Shown here one piece after another: positions 1-9,077 of a stretch of DNA of 64,000 nucleotides. The stretch spans positions 20,666,532 to 20,730,531 of the forward strand of contig NW_026947503.1 of NCBI RefSeq assembly GCF_034190915.1. The letters run 5' to 3'. The stretch's first letter is position 1, and the number at the start of each line of letters is the position of its first letter. The notes under the pieces are model-generated. The model made no database searches. It was not told the origin of the DNA and saw only the letters and a list, made by a program, of their open reading frames with translations. The position numbers were made by a program, and so were the translations under genes. The stretch is from Cavia porcellus (taxonomy: Eukaryota; Chordata; Mammalia; Rodentia; Caviidae).

Positions 1-245
1 AGTCCAGGGCAAGACAGGCAGGAGCAGTAGCAGCCGGCCTTCCACATTCCCTTTATAGTCCACCCAGGCTACACACCTATTGGTTGGTGCCATCCATACC
101 CTGGGGGGAGGGACCTCCCATTATCCACACCCAAAATTTAGTTATCACACATCCTTATTCTATACTAACACACCTATGATCCAGCCTCTGAAAAGCCCAC
201 ATGAAGCTTTGGGAGGACACCTAGATACAAACCATACCATCATGT
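1..245 (-). mobile_element. MaLR-like LTR, antisense, cut by window edge
   Basis: This segment resembles the end of the antisense LTR at 16620-17045. Both share an aaagcc..cac block followed by ggctttgg or gctttggg, then a cattTagata/cctagatac block and acc(a/c)a. Related antisense copies lie at 19165-19685 and 35160-35530. The assignment to the ERVL-MaLR group is from remembered consensus style, not from a search. The other end lies outside the window. Confidence 0.5.
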
Positions 246-280
246 AAATCATCATGGCTCTTCTCAGAAACATCATGAAA

Positions 281-555
281 CAGTGCTTCTCAAAATGTCA
301 TCAAAGGCTGTGTATGAGGTACAGTGATAGAGCACTTTCCACACATGCATAAAGCTAGAACTTTAAAAAAAAAAAAAAGAGTGGTCCTTAGGCCAGCAGC
401 ACCATGACTGGCTACAGTACTTATAAGAAATGGAAATTCTTGGGCCCCTGCTCAGACCTATTGACTCAGAAACTCTGCAGGTGAGATTCAGAAATCTATG
501 GTTTAACAAGCCTTCCATGTGATTCCTACATACTTTTTAGGTTGAAAACCACTGG
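281..555 (+). mobile_element. MER5-like hAT DNA transposon fossil
   Basis: The segment opens with cagtgcttctcaaaatg and closes with gttgaaaaccactg, near-inverted ends typical of the short non-autonomous hAT-Charlie elements of the MER5 type. The inside carries the family-like stretches gactcagaaactctgcagg and tttaacaagccttcc. A SINE remnant at 316-378 splits it. It is an ancient, inactive copy. Confidence 0.6.
316..378 (+). mobile_element. ID-type SINE remnant in MER5-like element
   Basis: A short piece reading ggtacagtgatagagcac, with a pure A run at its 3' end, sits inside the hAT fossil. It resembles the tRNA-derived A-box half of ID SINEs, but it is diverged and lacks a clear B box. Confidence 0.4.
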
Positions 556-654
556 CTATAAACAAAAGGATTAGGGTCTTGCGCCTATTTTAGGGTAATA
601 CTCTTTATAAAGAAAGGTGAGGAGGGACAAGACAGGAGGGAAAAAAGAATTATT

Positions 655-1075
655 CTCTTTTTCAAATGATAATTTATTTTTAGTTAATTTTTCATTCCCT
701 TTTAAGAAATGTGTATATGTTTGCCATACATAATACATACATTAGGCATTGGAAACTGGTGCTTTTACATATTGCATCTTGATCCCCTCAACTTGCCCTT
801 CCCTTCGCCTCCCTCCCATCACTCCCCATCCTCCAATGCCCTTCCCATCTCCAAAAAGTCTGTTTTCCTGCTTTCTACCACCTGTCTTTTATTTTTAAAT
901 AACTTATACTTTAGGTTTGTCATGTGAGAGAAACCATGTGAGGTTTAGCTTTCTGAGCCTGATTTATTTCACTTAGCATTATGGTCCCCCAGTTCATCTA
1001 CTTTCCTGTGAATGTCTCAAGTTTCTTTTTCTTCATGACTGAGTAGTACTTTATTCCTGTAACTGAGAAGCTGTG
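655..1075 (-). mobile_element. Old L1 fragment, antisense
   Basis: The stretch contains motifs seen in antisense copies of old mammalian L1 3' regions: tgatttatttcacttagcat, then ccagttcatctac, then catgactgagtagtacttta. The last matches the minus-strand L1 copy near 45374 (agctgagtagtactccattg). No ORF survives beyond short chance frames. Confidence 0.5.
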
Positions 1076-1357
1076 GTGTATGCTGGTAAATGTTGTAAAG
1101 CAAGCGTGCTAAAATATGGAGCCTGGGGATTACAAAGCCCTGATTTATATTATTTGCAAATTTCCACGGTGTGAATATAACAACAGTCTATTTCAAGCCA
1201 TACATATGTTGCTGCAGAAAGTGGGTTTGGGACTTTGTAAAACTGTATAAGCAGGCTCTGTGCATCTGGTTAGGAAAGGAACTGGGCTGTGCCACTGAGT
1301 GAACCACTCAGGCCTTCCTGAGGTTGTCTAGTTGGGGTTGGACAATTGGCTTACATC

Positions 1358-1556
1358 AGGGTCTCTCAATCTCTGAGTCCCTGACACTGGATAATTCTTT
1401 GATCTCTGCATTGTGTGATATTTCTCAGCATCGCTGGCCTCTACCCACTAGATACCTGTAGCTAGCACATTCTCCACCTCCTTAGATCGACAACCAAAAG
1501 TCTCTCTGGACACTGCCAAATACCCCTAGGTGGAGAGTCACTCCTGGATAAGAATG
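1358..1556. mobile_element. hAT-like DNA transposon fossil
   Basis: The sequence carries cactggataattctttg, ggcctctacccactagatac and gacaaccaaaagtctctctg followed by acactgccaaatacccc. I associate this order with an ancient short hAT-type element common in placental genomes. Exact family not assigned. Confidence 0.45.
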
Positions 1557-1680
1557 TTAGATTTACCTTTCAATGCTTTAAACTCTTAGATTTTTCTTTA
1601 GATCTTTTTATTCATGTATAGTTTTCAGAACATTTGAGTTTCATCCTACATTTTCAGCTTTGATAGTTTTTTCCTGTGCT

Positions 1681-1701
1681 AACTCTACCTAGACATGGAG
1701 A
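1681..1701 (+). repeat. Left TSD of HAL1-like element 1
   Basis: A 21-base string starting aactctacct and ending catggaga recurs without mismatch at 5107-5127, exactly outside the poly(A) tail. The match ends there: g follows here, t follows in the right copy. This fixes the insertion boundaries and, being identical, suggests a recent event by L1-type target-primed reverse transcription. Confidence 0.93.
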
Positions 1702-1710
1702 GATAGAGAG

Positions 1711-1720
1711 AACATGGCGG
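1711..1720 (+). promoter_or_regulatory. YY1-like motif at element start
   Basis: The sequence aacatggcgg begins about 10 bases after the TSD. It matches the YY1 core (aaNatggcgg). Human L1 also has a YY1 site near its 5' end that positions transcription initiation, so this location supports a full-length 5' end. Binding has not been shown. Confidence 0.55.
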
Positions 1721-1915
1721 ACAGACAACAGCAACTACTGAACGCTCTCTAAAGGCTCGGCTCAGAGGCCAGGAATGATGCGGACTAAGGAGATACGAAC
1801 CAGTAGAGATATGCTCTGCTGACTCAGGAACGAACTGGGCTGAGAGAATCCAACTTGGAATACAGTCCTGGCGCTAAAATAGGAACAGAAAAATCTCGGT
1901 GTGGAGGCTCGACTC

Positions 1916-2270
1916 CGCGCCATTGGAAACCGCGGTTTGGATTTCCCGCCGCCCGGCGGCCGGCGCCTCCACAGCGGCTCGGCAAGGAGAGACGCGACCG
2001 CCGAGCCCTGGGAACGGGAGTCTGGGAACGGAGTTCCCGCGCCATCGGAAACTGCGGTTTGGATTTCCCGCCGCCCGGCGGCCGGCTACCTCCACAGCGG
2101 CTCGGCAAGGAGAGACGCGACTGCCGAGCTCTGGGAACGGGAGTCTGGGAAGTTCCCGCGCCATCGGAAACCGCGGTTTGGATTTCCCGCCGCCCGGCGG
2201 CCGGCTACCTCCATAGCGGCTCGGCAAGGAGAGACGCACAGAGGCTTGGGAACGGGAGTCTGCGAGGAGT
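1916..2270 (+). repeat. Tandem 120-bp 5' UTR monomers (about 2.9 copies)
   Basis: Units start at 1916, 2038 and 2157, giving periods of 122 and 119 bases. Each begins cgcgccat(t/c)ggaaa, contains cggtttggatttcccgccgc and later ggctcggcaaggagagacgc, and ends near gggaacgggagtctg. Copies 2 and 3 are closest to each other. The last unit degenerates after about 2260. This resembles the monomer architecture of mouse L1 promoters, but unit length and sequence are different. Confidence 0.92.
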
Positions 2271-2681
2271 CGGAAACGCGACGGACAGGGAGGAAGGCTG
2301 ACTGGTGGCGAGGTGAGCGAGGAACTGACTCCCTACCGCAGTTTGACTCCAGCGGAGGTTTTTCTGGGCGCGGGCAGTCCTGTAAGAGCAGGGCGCGGTG
2401 GCAACTGCAGCCGCACGTTTCCCTCTCGGACAGGATTGGTGAAAGGTGCCTGGCCGGAGGGACGCTGCTGGCGGACTCCCTAGGCTGGCCTAACCCAGAT
2501 CCCAGAGCCTGACGGTGGCCTGGAGGAGCGACTGACTCCCGCGTAGGCTGCCTCTTCCGCAACTCCCTGGGGCGCAGCGGTGAGCGGGAACAACTAGCCA
2601 CGCAATTTGATCAAGCTGTGGCTGACAGGCAGGGAAGCCGGGCCTCCTGTGTAAGATTACATTTTATAAGGAACAGAAAAT

Positions 2682-3734
2682 ATGGGGAAGGGAAGCAACA
2701 AAAAAGGCTCCTCGACCCCCAGTCCTGAGAATCAGGCAATAGTGGACACTGCACCAATATACATTAAGCGCCATTTAGAGAGCCTCATAGACCAATTCAG
2801 GAATGAAGTTATCAATGACCTGAAGCTAGAAGTATGCAGAATAGTTAGAGAAATGCTAAGCACCACCCAGGAAAAAGCAGATGGTGGAATGGAAGAACAG
2901 AAAAAGAGGGGAGAATTGCTTGATGGAGAAAACAGAGAAAGCATTGAGTATGTGAAGCAGGTGCAAAGGGACTATCAAGAAATCAAGAAGTCTACCCAAG
3001 ACTGGCATAACAGCTTGAAAGAAACTAAGGACAGACTATCTGAATTGGAGGGCAGACTTGAAACATGGGAGAATGAAATGAAAAACTTCTTAAAAATAAC
3101 AAAGAAACACACAGCAATAATACAAAGACAAGAAGATGATAAGAGGAGCCATAACTTAAGGATTAAGAACATAAAAGAAGAAGTAGGGACACAAACAAGT
3201 GAACTACAAAAGTTACTCACAGAAATAATCCAGGAGAATTTTCCTAATTTAGCAAAAGGTAAAGATACTCAAATGTATGAGGCATACAGGACCCCAGCTA
3301 CCTACAACCCTAACAGAGAAACACCCAGGCATATAATAATAAAAATTCCAGAAATTCAATACAAGAACAGAATATTAAAAGCTGTAAGAGACAAGAAACA
3401 GATCACTTACAAGGGAAGACCCATCAGAATTACAGCAGATTTCTCTTCACAAACCATCAAATCACGAAGAGCATGGGGAGAAATAATTCAAGCTTTGAAA
3501 GATAATAATCTACAGCCAAGATTGAGATATCCTGCACAACTGTCCCTGGAAATTGATGGAAAAACGAGGTGCTTCCAAGATAAAGAGGAACTGGGGGAAT
3601 TTGCAACCACCAATTCAACCCTACAGAAAGTATTGCAGGATATTCTAAAAAAAGAAAAATACAAAGAACCCAGAAATAGGGGCGGGGAGGCCACAACGAA
3701 TGGAGCAGAGAACAAAATGAAGAAGACAAACTGA
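2682..3734 (+). CDS. L1/HAL1 ORF1 protein, intact, 350 aa
   Basis: An uninterrupted reading frame for an L1-type ORF1 protein, a trimeric RNA-binding chaperone that coats its own RNA in cytoplasmic particles. Visible layout: a short basic, Ser/Thr/Lys-rich N-terminus (1-20); a long heptad-rich coiled-coil region (about 35-155) with EESIEY- and KETKDRLSELE-type segments; an RRM-like domain with NLRIKNI (158-164) and PRHIIIKI (215-222); and a C-terminal domain with GRPIRITADFS (245-255), the conserved basic pair in SRRAWG (261-266) and YPAQLSLEIDG (283-293). Length is close to human ORF1p (338 aa). The last 25 or so residues form a Gly/Asn/Lys-rich tail not present in the ORF1 of the L1 at 48992-50025. 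Relative to element 2 it lacks about 20 residues just after the Pro/Ser-rich N-terminus. The ATG chosen opens the frame and starts MGKGSNKKG, which aligns with MGGGSNKTK in element 2. Confidence 0.93.
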   Translation: MGKGSNKKGSSTPSPENQAIVDTAPIYIKRHLESLIDQFRNEVINDLKLEVCRIVREMLSTTQEKADGGMEEQKKRGELLDGENRESIEYVKQVQRDYQEIKKSTQDWHNSLKETKDRLSELEGRLETWENEMKNFLKITKKHTAIIQRQEDDKRSHNLRIKNIKEEVGTQTSELQKLLTEIIQENFPNLAKGKDTQMYEAYRTPATYNPNRETPRHIIIKIPEIQYKNRILKAVRDKKQITYKGRPIRITADFSSQTIKSRRAWGEIIQALKDNNLQPRLRYPAQLSLEIDGKTRCFQDKEELGEFATTNSTLQKVLQDILKKEKYKEPRNRGGEATTNGAENKMKKTN

Positions 3735-5106
3735 CAGCTACTGACAGAAAAAGAGCTCAACAGAAATGAGACAGAGAAGATTGGATGATAGGAACAGCTT
3801 TTTTTGGAGAAAATGACATCTTAATAGGTAATGCTGATTTAGTACCATCTTGTTTTGAAGTCTCATCTAGCTTTTGTTCTTCTGTCTCCAATGGTCTAAA
3901 CAGGTTGTATCTTATTGGATTTTGCTATGTACGATAGTATAAGAAAAAACCTTTTAAAGACAAGGAGATTATACAGAGACCATTGTTCATTTTCTGTTAG
4001 TCGATTCTAAATACTCTATAATGCTGTCATTCTCTTAAATGGATTTACATTGTTTTAGATATACTTAATGCTACAGTATATGAAGTTGTACTCAAGGACT
4101 TCAGGGAGGGAGTCAATATGGTAACTATTTTTGGGTCAGGATTAGCTGGTGGTGAAACACTATTCTGCTTAAATGGTTATGTTTTGATCTGCCCTGTTTC
4201 GCTGTTATGCCCTCTTTTTTCTCAATCTCCACTCCATTATTTACTTTTTTATTTTTATCCATTTAATTAAAGGGAAAAATATAGCAGGATATAATATAGT
4301 AACCCACTTTGACTTTCTATTATCTCGATTTGAAGCCCTGTATTACTCTCACCATCTTGTTTTTGACTGAGGTTCCTATATTGTTTTGCTGGATAGTATC
4401 AGGTTCGAAAGTTTAGGCATCAGCTGAGAAGATAATGAGATTCATTATAACGCCCATTCTCGTTGACTTTTATCTACTTTTGAAGACCTACAATGTCTCC
4501 AATGTTTTGGTTTTGTCGGTTTTATTCTTTACGGTTTTGTTCAATTGTATTACAACTAATGATATAGGCAATTCTATTAGAAATAGCGGGAGGCATTATG
4601 GTAACCATTGTTGATCACCTTGTATTATGTTTTTATATTATCTATTATGTCCACCCTTTTGACTTGACCGATTCTGTTCTGTTATGTCACATTTGGTTTT
4701 ACTCTCTTCCAAAAAAGCAACAAGAACCGTGGGAGCAATGAAACCCAAAATGTGTAATAGTCACTGTACAAAAGAGAGGAAAAGAAAGTGCTCTAAACTA
4801 TATAACTGCATGTATATTTAAATGTATAAGATAGAAAATGATATCACAGAGTTTTATTGGATCATTGAACAGAACTGTTTGCAGTATCATTGTTGGAATG
4901 TCCACTCTACAAGCTTTAATTTTGTGACTTGAACAATTATTTCTAAGATGGCAATATGTAATCCATTAACTAGTGATTTCCTACTGCGCATTTTTTTATT
5001 CTGTAAATCTGTATAACTTGTACCCCTTCACTGTTTTTTTTTTCTTTCTTTTCTTTTCTCCTTAAATAAAAATTAAAAAAAAAAAAAAACAAAAAAAAAA
5101 AAAAAA
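3735..5106 (+). other. HAL1-like 3' UTR with 150-bp modules
   Basis: The region is homologous to the 3' UTRs of the L1s at 52662-53803 (+) and 56937-58439 (-). Diverged copies of a block like cattatggtaaccattg recur at about 3818, 3969, 4114, 4292, 4443 and 4594, spaced 151, 145, 178, 151 and 151 bases. A polyadenylation signal aataaa lies at 5065-5070, and the A tail runs 5075-5106 with one c. The module function is unknown. Confidence 0.75.
5065..5070 (+). terminator. Polyadenylation signal of HAL1-like element 1
   Basis: The hexamer aataaa sits a few bases before the A tail, the usual position for LINE transcripts. Confidence 0.7.
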
Positions 5107-5127
5107 AACTCTACCTAGACATGGAGA
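5107..5127 (+). repeat. Right TSD of HAL1-like element 1
   Basis: Second identical copy of the 21-base target duplication, directly after the A tail. See 1681-1701. Confidence 0.93.
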
Positions 5128-5905
5128 TAACTTCTGACCAAAGCTCCAGTCTTTGTTTGTTATTCATTTTGTTTATTATGATTGTTTTTCTGCTCAGTGA
5201 TCAGATTCTGATTTTAAAGTGGATACCTTACAGGGGTTATTATTTGTAATGCTTAAGATTTCATTGCCAGCAGTCATAGGGTAGGTGTCTCTTTCTTTCC
5301 GTTTCCTTATTTTCTTTTTTAGCTCTCCTTGGAGGATTGGGTATCAGTCTTCCTTCTTGTTTCTCCAGATGAAGGAATACATGTTTTTTCCTCTGTCTCC
5401 TTCTCCTCTATCATCTGCTGCAGGAAAACAATGTTTTATCTCCTTATAACATGAAAGCCTTTCCAATTTGTTAGATACTTAATAGTAATTGACAAGTACA
5501 TCTGTCCTGTGTAAATGGACCTCAGTTAACAAAATCAAGATGATTTCCCCAATCTCCAGCAATTTAAAATCATTATTAACTAACATTAAAAAGCAAGAAG
5601 AAGGCAAGCAAACTTGATTCCTTGTCGGCGACAGACATATTGGTATTTTGAAAAGTGAAGTTCTTTGCCCTGGTTACCTGGGTATTGGACAGAAAGAAAA
5701 GCCTGCAGGGGAGGAACTGGCTGTAGATTGCTAGGCAAGTCACATCTTCTCCACATCGCGCCTCTCTACTCCTTTGTCTTGAGCTTATTTTAATTTTTGG
5801 ATTTATCAGTTTTAGATCAACCATTGTTCAGGAATATTTTCAGGAATGTTTACTGCATTTGAAACTATGAAACTTCATTTCCTTCAGTGTTGGAAATTGA
5901 GCATT
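5128..5905. other. Unique intergenic sequence
   Basis: Spacer between the two tail-to-tail HAL1-like elements. It is AT-rich, with no convincing ORF, SINE or gene signal. Confidence 0.6.
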
Positions 5906-5917
5906 GTAACTATTTTT
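5906..5917 (-). repeat. TSD of HAL1-like element 2 (3' side)
   Basis: The sequence gtaactattttt abuts the A tail of element 2 (read on the minus strand). It pairs with gcaactattttt at 9066-9077, 11 of 12 bases identical. Confidence 0.7.
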
Positions 5918-6706
5918 TAAATTTTATTTAAAGAAAGACTAAACAAAACAGAGAATGGGTAGAAATAATACATATGTTCAAAGAAAAAATAAACAGTAAG
6001 AAATCATTAGTTGATGCTTACATACTGTCCCCTTACAAATAGTTGTTAAAGATACAAAAGTGGAGCATATAAAATGGGAATTCAAACAGCGAGACTGCAA
6101 ACAGTTCTGTTCAACTGTACAACAAAAATTTAGTAATATGGTTGTCAAATTCTATACCCTTTAAACATACATGCAGGTATCCATATCTTGATTTATGTTG
6201 AGATTAAACAAACCAAAGCAGGCTAAAATAACTCTGAACAAAGAATAGTAGTATTGCTGGTTTTCACTTCATGACACTCTGGGATCAGCCCGGGGTACTG
6301 TAGTGTGTTTTTAAAAAAAATTTTTATTTAAAGAAAGACTAAACGAACCAGAAAATGGGTAGAAATAATACATACTTTCAAAGAAAAAATAAACAGTAAG
6401 AAATCACTAGTTGATGATTATAGATTATTCTCTTACAAATAGTTATTCAGCGTACTAAAGTGGAGCATATAAAGTGGGGATTCAAACAGTGAGACTGCAA
6501 CCAGTTCTGTTCAACTATCCAACAAAAACTTAGAAATAGGATTATCAATCCTATACACTTAAACATACATGCAGTTATCCGTATCTTCAATTATATTGAG
6601 ATAGAAAAAATCCAAGCAGTCTAATAGCACTCTGAACAAAGAATAATACTATTGCTGGGTTTCACATTACAACACTTCAGGATCAGCACTGGGTACTTTA
6701 GTGTCT
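5918..6706 (-). repeat. Tandemly duplicated 3' end of element 2
   Basis: Two copies of about 398 bp (about 5912-6308 and 6309-6706) repeat the element's terminal 3' UTR. Both carry atttaaagaaagactaaac at the low end and gatcagc.c.gggtact.tagtgt at the high end. The outer copy even preserves the internal A-rich tail of the first (about 6309-6330). They differ by many scattered substitutions, so the duplication is old. Confidence 0.85.
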
Positions 6707-7869
6707 CTTTTTCTTCAAAGTATCTGTTCATTTCATCATGTGTCATAAGATCAGTTCTCATAAACTATTTAAAGGTTCTACACATGCATGAGTCTTAACA
6801 TGTATTTATCTCCTTTCTGTATTATAGGTAGAAACAAAACAAAGCATATTCCTATAAACACATGAAATGAAAAAGACATATGACCATTGTACAAGGAGTT
6901 CTACCATAGTTCCTGTGTTGTCTCTTGTTGTTATCTTCAATAGAAATGGCTATATCATCAGACATAGTATAATTGAATATATCAATACATAACAATATTA
7001 ATAAAAATACAACTTTGTATATCGTATAAAACTTCAAAAACAGGCAGTTATCAAACCAGAATGTGTATCATTGAGTCTTGTCATCTTCAGTGTAGTTGCC
7101 TATACTTTTAGACTTGATACTATCAATCATATCAGTTTTGAATAAAATCTGTCGATACCAAACAGCAATCAAAAAAACCAGATTTAACTAAGATCAGTCA
7201 TGATAAAACAGTATGTCATACAGGGCTCCAGATTAAGACAATAGGAAATTAAAGATGATTACTGTGCTATATCCTGATGTTTTTGGGATAGCTGTCTGTG
7301 CCCTCAAATCTAATGCAAGTAGACAAACTGGGACAGAATAAAATCTATCTATGCACAGTGATGCAAGTAATGTGGGTTTTATAAATCCTGATACACTATT
7401 AACAATATCTTCTGCCATCTTTTTTAAGAATCTCCCTCCCCTTTCACTTCCCCAGGGTACACTGTGCATTTTTAGGTCTGACCAAGACCCTTGGTTTTAA
7501 AATGGGGGGGGGGATGCTATTTACCTAAGTAGTTCTGAACCTTCTCTCTCATGGACTTGATCTCTAATTGTATTCCTTTACCTATTAAAACCTGTCTTTC
7601 CAACCTATCCACAAATACTGGTCTAGTTACCCCTATTACTCTCTAGTTCTCTATCACATAGAGTTTTGTTTTCTCATATTTGATTTTCAATGCATGTACT
7701 CTTTTTCATGTTAATTACATTTCCTATAAATAGCATCTTGGTGGACCCTGCCTCCTGATCTACTCAACATGTGGTTCGTTTTTTAAATTTAGTGTATCAA
7801 GGCCATCTATATTAGAGATTATAACCAATATTCTCTACCTCATTTCTGTTATGCTTTTTTGTGCCACCA

Positions 7870-8987
7870 GTTGTCTGCTTATCTTCTTCATTCTGTTTTC
7901 TGCTCCATTCTCTGCCACTGTTCCTGAAATCCTTGTACTTTTCTCTCTCTCTCTCTAGAATACCCTGCTGTATTCTCTGTAGAGTTGGATTGGTGGTTGT
8001 GAATTTCCCAAGTTCCCTCTTTGTCTTGGAAGCAACTTATTTCTCCATGAATTTCTAGAGACAGTTTTTCAGGGTATATCAATCTGGGCTGGAGGTTATT
8101 TTCTTTCAGGGCTTGGAATATTTCACTCTAGGCTCTTCTTGACTTGATGGTTTGTGTCGAGAAGTCTGCTGTTATTCTGATAGGCCTTCCTCTATAAGTG
8201 ATCTGTTTCTTGTCTCTAACAGCTTTTAATATTCTGTTCTTATGTTGAATTTCTGGGATCTTGATTATTATATGCCTGGAAGTAGCTCCATTTTGGTTGT
8301 AGGTGGCTGGAGTTCTGTATGCCTCACATATCTGAATATCATTTCCTTTTCCTATGTTTGGGAAGTTGTCCTTAATTATTTCTGTGAATAACCTTTGTAG
8401 TTCCTTTCTTTGTCCCCCTGCTTCTTCATTACATTCTTTATTTTCAAGTTATAGATCTTGTTGTCATCTTCTAGCCTTTGTATTGTTACTGCTTGTTTCC
8501 TTGTTATTTTTAAAAAGTTTTTCCTTTCATAATCCCACATTGCAAACCTGTCTTCCAGTTTGGATAATCTATCCTTAGTTTCTTTCAAACAGTTTTGCCA
8601 TCTTTCCACAGAGGTTTTAATTTCCTGATAATCTCTTTGAATCTGCCTCATGTATTCTATATTTTCTTTATATTCTTTATCAAATGGTTCTCTCCTTTGT
8701 TTGAGTTCCTCTCTTCTTCTGTCTGTGTCTTCTTGAAGGGTGCTTAGCATCTCTTTTATTAATCTTCTTATATCTTGCTTTACTTGGCTGAATATTTCCC
8801 TTTTGAACTCCTCTATGAGGTCCCGAAGATATCTCTTTATGTCCACTGGTGCCGTGTCTGATATTGCATGTGTGCTGTCCTCATTCTCCTTTGTATTTAC
8901 CTGTCCAAAGTCAATGTTTTCAGGGTTGGAATTTGGGGACTTTGTCTTGTTGCTTCCTCCTCCCATCTTTTTTGTTTCTTCCAACAA
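7870..8987 (-). pseudogene. HAL1-like ORF1, frameshifted
   Basis: The N-terminal 200 or so residues are open (8987 to 8376) with MGGGSNKTK, a coiled-coil region with KETKDRLSKLED, and NLKIKN of the RRM-like domain. A frameshift follows near 8380. The C-terminal domain resumes out of frame (8082-7888), with YPEKLSLEIHGEISCFQDKE. The post-domain tail aligns with the extended tail of element 1, not with the L1 ORF1 at 48992-50025. It cannot encode full-length protein. Confidence 0.85.
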
Positions 8988-9065
8988 ACCCCATTTTCTT
9001 TCTTTGTTGGTTACAATTTTTCTAAAGCACGCTGGCTAGGTGACCCTTCCCACTGCAGTGACACT

Positions 9066-9077
9066 GCAACTATTTTT
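9066..9077 (-). repeat. TSD of HAL1-like element 2 (5' side)
   Basis: The sequence gcaactattttt matches 5906-5917 with one mismatch and marks the 5' end of the insertion. Confidence 0.7.

Larger units (their letters stand above)
1702..2681 (+). promoter_or_regulatory. HAL1-like 5' UTR / internal promoter region
   Basis: About 980 bases precede ORF1. From about 1890 to 2600 the sequence is strikingly GC- and CpG-rich inside an otherwise AT-rich window, and it includes three tandem monomers. Full-length 5' UTRs of L1 elements act as RNA polymerase II promoters, and mouse L1 does so through tandem monomers. A promoter role here is inferred from that. CpG retention also fits a young or unmethylated insertion. 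Confidence 0.7.
1702..5106 (+). mobile_element. Young ORF2-less L1 (HAL1-like) element 1
   Basis: A 3,405-bp retrotransposon insertion between perfect 21-bp TSDs. In order it holds a YY1-like start motif, a GC-rich 5' UTR with about three 120-bp monomers, an intact 350-residue ORF1, a 3' UTR homologous to that of the L1s at 52662-53803 and 56937-58439, and an A tail. No reverse transcriptase or endonuclease coding lies between ORF1 and the 3' UTR. This is the layout of 'half-L1' (HAL1) elements known from mammals, which are thought to be mobilised in trans by L1 ORF2p. The post-ORF1 sequence joins the L1 3' UTR at about 3791, matching a point roughly 200 bp into the 3' UTR of the L1 at 56937-60428. 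Whether it is still mobile is inference. Confidence 0.88.
5918..9065 (-). mobile_element. Older HAL1-like element 2, ORF1 but no ORF2
   Basis: Read on the minus strand: about 78 bases of leader, a broken ORF1 (8987 to about 7870), then about 1.9 kb of non-coding 3' region ending in an A-rich tail. I see no ORF2 remnant in between. The post-ORF1 sequence aacagaaatgag(g/a).agag matches element 1 at about 3764. One TSD (5906-5917 and 9066-9077) brackets the whole block, so it probably inserted already lacking ORF2. The 5' UTR is truncated. It is more decayed than element 1, hence older. Confidence 0.75.

Noticed and set aside
1916..2270. CRISPR-like direct repeats
   Set aside because: Contiguous 120-bp units with no spacers, in a mammalian retrotransposon 5' UTR.
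1855..2512. Several overlapping ORFs of 94-203 codons as separate protein genes
   Set aside because: They are in competing frames on both strands of a GC-rich tandem repeat and have no recognisable domain. Kept only as a low-interest ORF0-like observation.
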